Below are positions 1 to 4,355 of a stretch of 9,165 bases of DNA, in pieces. Numbering within the stretch: the stretch's first letter is position 1; each line of letters starts with the position of its first letter. The notes beneath the pieces are model-generated. The model did no database searches and was not told the origin of the DNA. It worked only from the letters and a program-made list of their open reading frames with translations. The stretch lies in the NCBI GenBank assembly GCA_016303225.1, contig JAEDMC010000123.1:1-9165 (forward strand). Direction: 5' to 3'. This stretch comes from Kiritimatiellia bacterium (lineage in GTDB: Bacteria; Verrucomicrobiota; Kiritimatiellia; RFP12; UBA1067). Both the position numbers and the translations under genes were made by a program.

Positions 1-1
1 C

Positions 2-181
2 GCGGCGAACGGCGCGATCCGCGTGCACGTCCCGGAGTTCGAGAACGCCGAGGGCCAGACGAGCCACGCCGACGAGTTCATGGCCGGCGTCCTCGCGCAC
101 AGCGCGGCGGACGCGGGCGTCATCCCGCCGCCGCCGTTCTCAGCCGGCGGCGCGGGCAACTATGACGAAAGGACCATCTGA
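2..181 (+). CDS. Terminase large subunit, C-terminal end (partial)
   Basis: Only the last 59 codons are present; the frame is open from the left edge and ends in TGA at 179-181. The terminase large subunit is the ATPase/nuclease motor that packages DNA through the portal. The visible tail contains HADEFMAGVLAHS, which resembles the conserved tail of Mu gp28-like terminases (a pattern of the type H-[GA]-D-x-F-x-A-x-x-L-A), followed by a Pro/Gly/Ala-rich end. The TGA overlaps the ATG of the portal gene by one base (TGATG), so the two are probably translationally coupled. No catalytic motif is inside the window, so the assignment rests on the short tail and on the position directly before a portal gene. 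Confidence 0.62.
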   Translation, partial: AANGAIRVHVPEFENAEGQTSHADEFMAGVLAHSAADAGVIPPPPFSAGGAGNYDERTI

Positions 182-2211
182 TGGAAGAGCTGCGGAGACT
201 GAACAAGATTTGGCTTGAGCGGACGAATCCGCTCAGGGGGCTGTCGATCTCCCGGGCGACGTCGATGTTCGACTCGGCCCGCGTGTGGGGATCGCCGCGG
301 CTCCAGTACGCCTACAACGAGATCGAGGCGACCGACCCCGTGCTGATGACGTGCGTCGAGCGCCGGCAGTCGGCGCTCGCCGGTCTCGACTACCGCTTCG
401 TCGCCTCGTCGTCGGAAGACGAGACGCTTGCGAACGAGCAGCGCGACGCGCTGGACCGTTTCGTCAGCGGCATCGAGAACTTCAGCGAAGTGCTCGAGCA
501 CATGGATCTCGCGTTCTTCCGCGGCTTCTCACACGTGCAGCCGATCTGGGACGGAAACAAGGTGCAGCACGTCAACCTGCTGGACAGCTGGAACTTCCTC
601 AGGAACGACGAGGGACAGTGGCTCTGGAACCCGGCGTGCCACGAGACGACCGGCGGACTCGAGCCGATCGGCCCGGACGCGCGGCTCGTCTCGCTCGTCA
701 GGAAGCGCGCGATCGACTATCCGGCGATCATCATCTACATCCGCCACGCGCTCGGCGACCGCGACTGGGGCCGCTTCATCGAGCGGTATGCGATACCGCC
801 GGTGCATTTCGAGATGGCGGCAGGGGCGACCGACAAGGACAAGCCGCTCTACCAGGAGGCGGGCGACGCCGCGCACAACGGACAGAACACGATCCGCCCG
901 AACGGCTCGCACATCGACTTCGCGGCGGAGGCGCGCGGGGCCGATCCGTTCACGCCGTTCATCGAGCACCAGGACAAGTACATTGTGCTCTTGGCGACGG
1001 GCGGCACGCTCACCTCGCTTGCGCAGGCCGACACCGGCTCGCTGGCGGGCGGAGCGCAGATGGAGGTCTGGCGCGAGATCGTGGCGCGTGACGGCGTGAA
1101 GATCGCCGAGGCGCTCAACCGTTCGCTCTTCCGCCGTTATCTCGAGCTGGAGTTCCCGGGGCGTCCGATGGCCGCGCGGTTCGAACTCTCCAACGAGGCG
1201 AAGCCGACCGCCGACGAGATCGCCGACCTCGCCGGCAAGCTCAAGACGGCGGGCTACACCGTCGACCAGGCCGAGCTCGAGGAGGCCGTCGGGCTGAAGC
1301 TCGTCAAGGACGAGTCGCCCGCGCCGCAGCCCGGCTTCGCCGCGCCGTTCATGAACAAGGAGGTTAAGCGGTTAAGCGATTCAGCGGTTAAGGAATCTGA
1401 ACCGCTTAACCGCTCAACCGCTGAACTTCTGAAGGCCTTCGCCGCCGACATGAGCCCCGCCGGAAAGGCCGTTAAAGAGCTCTTAGACGCCCTTGAAAGC
1501 GGCGCTGACGTCAAGGCCGAGGCCGCGTCTCTCGTCTCCCGTCTTCCGTCCCTGCTGCCCGACGATCCGGCAACCGCCGCGGTGATCGCCGAGGCGATGG
1601 CCGCCGAGTTCGGAGCGAAGATTGAGAACAAGGAACTCCCGCCGCGTGGAAAGACGTCGGAAGATTCGACGCCCGGATCGTTCGCGCCCGCCGACGGAGC
1701 CGGTGCCACTGCAACCGAATCTCCCAAGGCCAAGGCCAAACGCGAGAAGCATGAGTGGCAAGTAAAGGCCAAGACGCAGGGTGTGAGCAAGATGCTGGAA
1801 GTGAAAGCCGGGAAAGACTGCCACGACTTCATGCCAGGTTTAACTCTAAGCAACGGGAAGAAGATCAGCCATATCGCGTTCTATCAAAATGGAAACGCGC
1901 ATGCCAGAGATCATGTTCAGGGCGATTTTGGAAACGGAAAATTTGGCTACAACCATCAGGAAATGATGATTGGTGACAGGATCCCAAATACAATCGCCAA
2001 CGGCACATGGTACAAACAGGGCACAGATTATGTTGCCGTAGAAGGGGTAGATCGCATGGTCGTCCTTTCACCTGACGGAACAGGGTTGCAATTCAAAACC
2101 ACCCGCATGTCTGCAGAAGATGTAAAAAGAATACGCGAGAGCAATTACCCACGCGTATTCAACAAGGAGGATGCTGATGACGAGTCTCACTCGACCAGTG
2201 CAGGGATGTGA
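181..2211 (+). CDS. Mu gp29-like portal protein (DUF935) with fused C-terminal nuclease-like domain
   Basis: A 676-residue protein. The ATG follows the SD AAAGGA (168-173) by 7 bases. Residues about 1-380 look like a DUF935 portal: the RRQSALAGLDYRF segment (61-73), a Phe/Trp-rich segment near 110-150, and ERYAIPPVHFE (201-211), like the equivalent Mu gp29 region. Portals form the dodecameric ring at one capsid vertex through which DNA passes and to which the neck attaches. Residues about 390-515 are a low-complexity linker with an in-frame palindrome. From about residue 525 the DNA becomes much more A/T-rich (26 G/C of 60 at 1921-1980, by hand count), and the protein changes to an unrelated domain with HIAFYQNGNAHARDHVQGDF (564-583), then GDRIPNTIANG (598-608), and a final strand-like stretch ending LQFKTTRM (636-643). 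This resembles the phage Barnase-EndoU-ColicinE5/D-RelE-like (PBECR) nuclease domains found fused to phage head proteins. Portal call firm; nuclease call tentative. Mu gp29 itself is about 510 residues. Confidence 0.88.
   Translation: MEELRRLNKIWLERTNPLRGLSISRATSMFDSARVWGSPRLQYAYNEIEATDPVLMTCVERRQSALAGLDYRFVASSSEDETLANEQRDALDRFVSGIENFSEVLEHMDLAFFRGFSHVQPIWDGNKVQHVNLLDSWNFLRNDEGQWLWNPACHETTGGLEPIGPDARLVSLVRKRAIDYPAIIIYIRHALGDRDWGRFIERYAIPPVHFEMAAGATDKDKPLYQEAGDAAHNGQNTIRPNGSHIDFAAEARGADPFTPFIEHQDKYIVLLATGGTLTSLAQADTGSLAGGAQMEVWREIVARDGVKIAEALNRSLFRRYLELEFPGRPMAARFELSNEAKPTADEIADLAGKLKTAGYTVDQAELEEAVGLKLVKDESPAPQPGFAAPFMNKEVKRLSDSAVKESEPLNRSTAELLKAFAADMSPAGKAVKELLDALESGADVKAEAASLVSRLPSLLPDDPATAAVIAEAMAAEFGAKIENKELPPRGKTSEDSTPGSFAPADGAGATATESPKAKAKREKHEWQVKAKTQGVSKMLEVKAGKDCHDFMPGLTLSNGKKISHIAFYQNGNAHARDHVQGDFGNGKFGYNHQEMMIGDRIPNTIANGTWYKQGTDYVAVEGVDRMVVLSPDGTGLQFKTTRMSAEDVKRIRESNYPRVFNKEDADDESHSTSAGM
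1361..1426. repeat. In-frame palindromic repeat of GGTTAAGC units inside the portal gene
   Basis: The left half iterates GGTTAAGC-like units and the right half iterates their complement. Perfect pairs are GGTTAAGCGGTT (1362-1373) with AACCGCTTAACC (1400-1411), AGCGGTTAAG (1383-1392) with CTTAACCGCT (1405-1414), and TTCAGCGGTT (1380-1389) with AACCGCTGAA (1416-1425). Several alternative hairpins can therefore form. The element has no stop codon in the portal frame and is read as EVKRLSDSAVKESEPLNRST, between the portal core and its C-terminal extension. Confidence 0.85.
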
Positions 2212-2332
2212 TTTCACGTGTTACCCTAAGGCCGCGCCGCTACTTCCTGCCGTCGGCTCTTCGCCGTGCCTCAATCCATACTTCCGACGAGTTGCCTCCT
2301 ACGCCGCAAATTATACCACACTTAACTTCTGA
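2177..2332 (+). CDS. Possible 51-aa small protein overlapping the portal end
   Basis: A short reading frame starting MTSLTRPVQGCDFTCYP and ending YTTLNF before TGA at 2330-2332. A strong SD, AAGGAGG (2164-2170), lies 6 bases before the ATG at 2177; an in-frame ATG at 2171 sits directly against the SD and is less likely. The start overlaps the last 35 bases of the portal gene in another frame, and the stop is 15 bases before the next rightward gene. It has three cysteines (C11, C15, C31) and no recognisable family. Codon use is mixed (several CGA), and the segment also carries a leftward promoter-like motif, so it may be an ORF by chance behind a good SD. If real, its place directly after a nuclease-like domain would make an immunity or accessory role worth testing. 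Confidence 0.3.
   Translation: MTSLTRPVQGCDFTCYPKAAPLLPAVGSSPCLNPYFRRVASYAANYTTLNF
2310..2320. repeat. Direct repeat ATTATACCACA, copy 1
   Basis: Eleven bases identical to 2696-2706 in the same orientation. The two copies bracket the small accessory genes, and each contains a minus-strand TGGTATAAT. The repeat may be two copies of a promoter or the boundaries of a duplicated or inserted cassette. Confidence 0.7.
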
Positions 2333-2339
2333 AAGGCAA
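2310..2339 (-). promoter_or_regulatory. Leftward promoter-like motif, extended -10
   Basis: On the minus strand, TGG-TATAAT (2318 down to 2310) is a consensus -10 with the extended-10 TG. TTGCCT (2339-2334), 18 bases upstream, matches 4 of 6 positions of the -35 consensus. Transcription would start near 2303 and run antisense into the end of the portal gene. No convincing ORF follows: the first ATG after AGGAGG gives two codons. It may therefore make a small or antisense RNA, be a remnant, or be chance. Confidence 0.4.
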
Positions 2340-2347
2340 GAGCGAAC

Positions 2348-2632
2348 ATGAAACCAATCAAATACGGAAAGTTGACAATCATCGGCGACACGATGATCAA
2401 CCTCGATGAGGTTCGCCTCGTCAACGACAAGATTGTGCTTTTCAAGGACGATCCCGTGAGATATGGCGTCGGCCAAGAAGCGGCCGACGCCATAAGGGAC
2501 TGCATCAAGCAAATCCGTCAAGCTTGCGGCGAACCGCAGCCAGAGAATCCCGATAAAGGTCCAGCACGACCTTCTTCGGATCTTCCTCCTCGCTCAGAGG
2601 GGTCAGGCGACCACCAAGAACAATCTTCGTAA
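2348..2632 (+). CDS. Small conserved-looking hypothetical protein
   Basis: A 94-residue reading frame. The start ATG is preceded by GAAAGG (2331-2336) with an 11-base gap, the same SD style as the certain structural genes here, which supports it as a real gene. The first 60 residues (KYGKLTIIGDTMINLDEVR..., then a short beta-like stretch and EEA-like GQEAADAIRDCI) resemble small bacterial proteins of the general form 'vInLdnV ... v.f.dg ... f.geeA..l...l', whose function is unknown to me. The last 30 residues are Pro/Ser/Gly/Gln-rich and overlap, on the opposite strand, the 51-aa leftward gene, so the tail may be non-functional read-through. No portal, scaffold or other virion motif is visible. 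It lies in the A/T-richer accessory island, and an accessory rather than structural role is my inference. Confidence 0.55.
   Translation: MKPIKYGKLTIIGDTMINLDEVRLVNDKIVLFKDDPVRYGVGQEAADAIRDCIKQIRQACGEPQPENPDKGPARPSSDLPPRSEGSGDHQEQSS
2462..2494. terminator. 13-bp perfect inverted repeat, terminator-like hairpin for the leftward gene
   Basis: TATGGCGTCGGCC (2462-2474) pairs perfectly with GGCCGACGCCATA (2482-2494) around a 7-base loop. On the minus strand it begins 10 bases after the stop codon of the leftward gene, where a terminator would sit. There is no following T-run, so an intrinsic terminator is not complete. On the plus strand it is coding sequence of the 94-aa gene (YGVGQEAADAI). Confidence 0.45.
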
Positions 2633-2660
2633 GCTCAAGAGCAACTTCGATATCCGTCAT
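2505..2660 (-). CDS. 51-aa leftward small protein (moron candidate)
   Basis: The only well-supported minus-strand gene. It encodes 51 residues beginning MTDIEVALELTKIVLGG and ending VRRKLDGFA, with a charged, mostly helical pattern typical of small phage proteins; I do not recognise a named family. Initiation signals are very strong: AAAGGAGGTGA (2676 down to 2666) is an 11-base perfect match to the complement of the usual 16S rRNA 3' end, and its GGAGG core ends 8 bases before the ATG. An extended -10 promoter (TGGTATAAT, 2704-2696) lies about 36 bases upstream of the ATG, and a 13-bp palindrome lies just after the stop. Its own promoter, opposite orientation and place between structural genes fit a moron: a gene added to a phage genome and expressed independently, often in the lysogen. 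It overlaps the end of the 94-aa rightward gene by 128 bases, tail to tail. Function unknown. Confidence 0.68.
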   Translation of the reverse strand: MTDIEVALELTKIVLGGRLTPLSEEEDPKKVVLDLYRDSLAAVRRKLDGFA

Positions 2661-2665
2661 CCAAA

Positions 2666-2676
2666 TCACCTCCTTT
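2666..2676 (-). promoter_or_regulatory. Perfect Shine-Dalgarno site of the leftward gene
   Basis: AAAGGAGGTGA on the minus strand, ending 5 bases before the ATG at 2660. It is the strongest SD in the window and sets the start of the 51-aa leftward gene; other genes here use only GAAAGG. Confidence 0.8.
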
Positions 2677-2695
2677 CCGGCCACACGCCACCATG

Positions 2696-2704
2696 ATTAT
2701 ACCA
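2696..2704 (-). promoter_or_regulatory. Leftward extended -10 promoter
   Basis: TGGTATAAT on the minus strand is a perfect -10 with an extended TG. No -35 is found at normal spacing; TTGAAG lies 20 bases upstream (2727-2722), which is too far. Extended -10 promoters can work without a -35. The expected transcript start near 2689 gives a leader of about 29 bases to the 51-aa gene. Upstream on the minus strand, GCGTTTTGAA and GCGTTTTTGAA occur as near-direct repeats (around 2722-2731 and 2744-2754), possible operator half-sites. Confidence 0.6.
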
Positions 2705-2706
2705 CA
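2696..2706. repeat. Direct repeat ATTATACCACA, copy 2
   Basis: Identical to 2310-2320, same orientation, 386 bases away. The repeats enclose the 94-aa rightward gene and the 51-aa leftward gene. Confidence 0.7.
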
Positions 2707-2787
2707 GCCAGCCGACACCCCCTTCAAAACGCGCTGTATGCCGTTCAAAAACGCCCGTAGCGTTTCGGGCGGGCAAGGAGACGCCCC

Positions 2788-2805
2788 CGCGCTCCTCGCG
2801 CTCCT
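2788..2805. repeat. Tandem 9-base repeat
   Basis: CGCGCTCCT occurs twice head to tail in the G/C-rich non-coding stretch between the accessory island and the protease gene. No gene is evident in 2661-2877; it holds the leftward promoter, this repeat and the half copy of the AGGTGA element. Confidence 0.7.
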
Positions 2806-2831
2806 AGGGCCATTCTCGTGCGAGTTCGGGA

Positions 2832-2876
2832 TTAGGTGAAGGTTGAAGCTGAAGGTGAACAAAGGAAGGTTAAACT
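2832..2876. repeat. AGGTGA repeat element, half copy (A)
   Basis: TTAGGTGAAGG, then AGGTGA-like units, then GGTGAACAAAGGAA match the left half of the complete element at 4251-4329 (TTAGGTGAAGG ... GGTAAACAAAGGAA). The complementary right arm is missing. The purine-rich end GGAAGG (2864-2869) serves as the SD of the protease gene, 8 bases before its ATG. The frame stays open through the repeat to a GTG at 2836, but the ATG at 2878 is the better start. Confidence 0.7.
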
Positions 2877-2877
2877 T

Positions 2878-3840
2878 ATGAACAAAAACGAACAGCTTCC
2901 TGAGACCGTGCAGCCGGGCGAGACCTTGCCCGCCGTGCAGCTCTGTCCGTTCGGGAACTTCCCCGGCGAGAAGTCGATGCAGGTCTGCGACCGTGCGGCG
3001 TTCGAGCAGCTGATCGCCGACTGGCGCGCGAACGGGGCGAAGGAGATCCTGATGGACTTCGAGCACCAGAGCGAAGTCGAGCGGATCGACAGCGACACCC
3101 GGGCGGCGGCGTGGATCTCGAACCTCGCCATCGACGACGAGCGCGGACTCGTCGGCGACGTGAAGTTCACCGACCAGGGAGCGGAGGCCGTCTCGAACCG
3201 GCGTCTCCGCTTCCTCTCCTGCACGTGGTACACCGACAAGGCGGGCCGTCCGACGAAGATGACGACGGTCGGCCTCACGAACAAGCCGAATATCCCGGTG
3301 GCTCCTATCTTGAACAAGGTGAAGGTGGAAGGTGAAGGTGAAGCTTCCACTGTTCACCTTCACCTCAATCCTTCACCTAACAAACAGAAAGGGTCCGCAA
3401 TGGACATCGAAAAACTGAAAACGGCGCTCGGGCTTCCCGCCGAGGCGACCGAGGAGCAGGTCCTCGCCGCCATCAAGGAAGGCCAGGACGCGAAGGCCAA
3501 GGCCGCCGAGCTGCAGGCCAAGGCCGAGAAGGCCGCGCTCGAGAAGGAGGCGGACGAGTTCGCGGAAGCGAACGCGAAGAAGTGCAACAAGGACGTCCTG
3601 AAGGCGCAGTACATCGCCAACAAGGACGTCGCCAAGGCGCTCGTCGCCGGCATCCCGGACGCGCCCGCCGCGCCGCAGAGGGTCCTCAACAAGCAGACGG
3701 CCAGTACGCCGTCCGCCCGCGAGGAAGTCGTGCTGCAGCGGAACAAGGCCGTCGCCGAGTACCGCACGGCGCACAAGTGCGACTTCAACACCGCCTGGTG
3801 CGCGTGCCGGTCGCAGAACCCGGAACTCTTCGCCGACTGA
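2878..3840 (+). CDS. Mu gpI-like prohead protease with C-terminal scaffold domain
   Basis: A 320-residue protein; the ATG at 2878 follows GGAAGG by 8 bases. Residues about 15-146 match the Mu I protease family: EILMDFEHQ (56-64) corresponds to the family's 'D-x-E-H-Q' motif, AAAWISNLAIDDERGLVGDVKFT (77-98 region) to 'GWI..l...dGLwg.V.wT', and RLRFLSCTWY (109-118) to the usual 'yrylSPvf', with S114 as the likely conserved serine. The family cleaves scaffold and capsid proteins inside the procapsid and then itself. Residues 147-174 are an odd KVEGEGE/HLHLNPSP linker encoded by a palindromic repeat. From Met175 the protein becomes a helical, Lys/Glu/Ala-rich scaffold like Mu gpZ, which in Mu is made from an internal start. 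Note that SCTW replaces the usual SP after the serine. Confidence 0.82.
   Translation: MNKNEQLPETVQPGETLPAVQLCPFGNFPGEKSMQVCDRAAFEQLIADWRANGAKEILMDFEHQSEVERIDSDTRAAAWISNLAIDDERGLVGDVKFTDQGAEAVSNRRLRFLSCTWYTDKAGRPTKMTTVGLTNKPNIPVAPILNKVKVEGEGEASTVHLHLNPSPNKQKGSAMDIEKLKTALGLPAEATEEQVLAAIKEGQDAKAKAAELQAKAEKAALEKEADEFAEANAKKCNKDVLKAQYIANKDVAKALVAGIPDAPAAPQRVLNKQTASTPSAREEVVLQRNKAVAEYRTAHKCDFNTAWCACRSQNPELFAD
3316..3379. repeat. AGGTGA palindromic element, copy B (translated in frame)
   Basis: AGGTGAAGGTGAA (3330-3342) pairs perfectly over 13 bp with TTCACCTTCACCT (3353-3365) around a 10-base loop, with further AGGTGA units outside on the left and a TTCACCT (3372-3378) on the right. The core TCCACTGTTCACCTT (3346-3360) is identical in copies C and D. 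It lies inside the protease-scaffold frame, encodes KVKVEGEGEASTVHLHLNPS, and ends 21 bases before the internal scaffold start. Confidence 0.88.
3400..3840 (+). CDS. Internal-start scaffold protein (Mu gpZ-like), nested in the protease gene
   Basis: The same frame as the protease gene, starting at ATG 3400 (Met175 of the long protein) with AAAGGG (3388-3393) 6 bases upstream; 146 residues. It opens MDIEKLKTALGLPAEATEEQ, a pattern common at the start of the scaffold half of Mu-like I proteins, then a Lys/Ala/Glu-rich likely coiled coil (about residues 25-65), and ends in a Cys-containing segment (CDFNTAWCACRSQNPELF). In Mu the scaffold Z is produced from within gene I in just this way; it directs procapsid assembly and is removed by the protease. 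The SD matches the house style, so I think this start is used. Confidence 0.68.
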   Translation: MDIEKLKTALGLPAEATEEQVLAAIKEGQDAKAKAAELQAKAEKAALEKEADEFAEANAKKCNKDVLKAQYIANKDVAKALVAGIPDAPAAPQRVLNKQTASTPSAREEVVLQRNKAVAEYRTAHKCDFNTAWCACRSQNPELFAD

Positions 3841-3866
3841 GGCAAATCAAGAAAGGTAAAAGCAAG

Positions 3867-4244
3867 ATGGAAATCATCGCACGTGAAAAGGCCCTCGTTC
3901 GCCTGGCCAACAAGGCGAGCACCGATCTCTCCGGGAAGGAGGGCTTCATCGCCGAGTACGACAGCGGCCTCAAGCTGTCCGGCGGCACGAACGCGCTCGG
4001 CGTCATCACCGAGGGCGGCGCGACCGAGTCCGACGTCGCCATTCTCGGCACGTTCGACGGCGTCCTGCGCGGCAAGGCCGCCGGCACGATCGCGGTCGGC
4101 GACAAGCTGAAGGTCGACTCGAACGGCAAGCTCGCCGCCTACACCAGCGGCGCGGGCACCGTCGTCGGCGTCGTCCTTCAGGCCGGCGTCGCGGACGAGC
4201 TCGTCGAGTTCGCGCCGATGGCCCCGGAAGTCCACGCGGCGTAA
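3867..4244 (+). CDS. DUF2190-like capsid decoration protein
   Basis: A 125-residue protein. The ATG follows AAAGG (3852-3856) by 10 bases and starts 26 bases after the scaffold stop. It is rich in Gly, Ala, Thr and Val, with alternating beta-type segments (LGVITEGGATESDVAILGTFDGVLRG, in pieces; AGTIAVGDKLKV; GTVVGVVLQAG), the style of DUF2190 proteins: small beta proteins that decorate or cement the outside of capsids. The motif 'AGTIAVGDKLKVDSNGKL' followed by a 'GxVVGxxLQAG' strand is typical. Its place between protease/scaffold and major capsid protein fits. No SD-hairpin of the AGGTGA type precedes this gene, unlike its neighbours. Confidence 0.7.
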   Translation: MEIIAREKALVRLANKASTDLSGKEGFIAEYDSGLKLSGGTNALGVITEGGATESDVAILGTFDGVLRGKAAGTIAVGDKLKVDSNGKLAAYTSGAGTVVGVVLQAGVADELVEFAPMAPEVHAA

Positions 4245-4250
4245 AGTCAC

Positions 4251-4329
4251 TTAGGTGAAGGCCAGAGGTGAAGGTAAACAAAGGAATTGTTTCCTCCACT
4301 GTTCACCTTGAACCTTCACCTTCACCTAA
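4251..4329. repeat. AGGTGA palindromic element, copy C
   Basis: TTAGGTGAAGG (4251-4261) pairs with CCTTCACCTAA (4319-4329), and AGGTGAAGGT (4266-4275) with ACCTTCACCT (4312-4321). These overlap, so alternative registers are possible. An inner AGGAA/TTCCT hairpin (4282-4286, 4291-4295) caps it. It contains the shared core TCCACTGTTCACCTT (4295-4309). It fills almost the whole gap between the decoration and capsid genes. The capsid SD (GAAAGG, 4341-4346) lies outside and remains free. Confidence 0.88.
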
Positions 4330-4355
4330 ACAATAACAAAGAAAGGTAACAGACA

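Noticed and set aside
2240..2521. Leftward 93-aa frame opposite the 94-aa gene
   Set aside because: No SD, crosses the leftward promoter-like motif, and its start lies within the end of the 51-aa leftward gene in another frame; the translation looks unlike a protein family.
2836..2877. GTG start extending the protease by 14 residues
   Set aside because: The extension is repeat sequence (KVEAEGE) and has no SD of its own; ATG 2878 has GGAAGG 8 bases upstream.
2635..3363. Long leftward reading frame across the protease gene, and similar long leftward frames at 3360-4250, 4326-5330 and 8407-9162
   Set aside because: All are mirror frames of clearly coding rightward genes in G/C-rich DNA, with Arg/Val/Leu-rich translations and no matching families.
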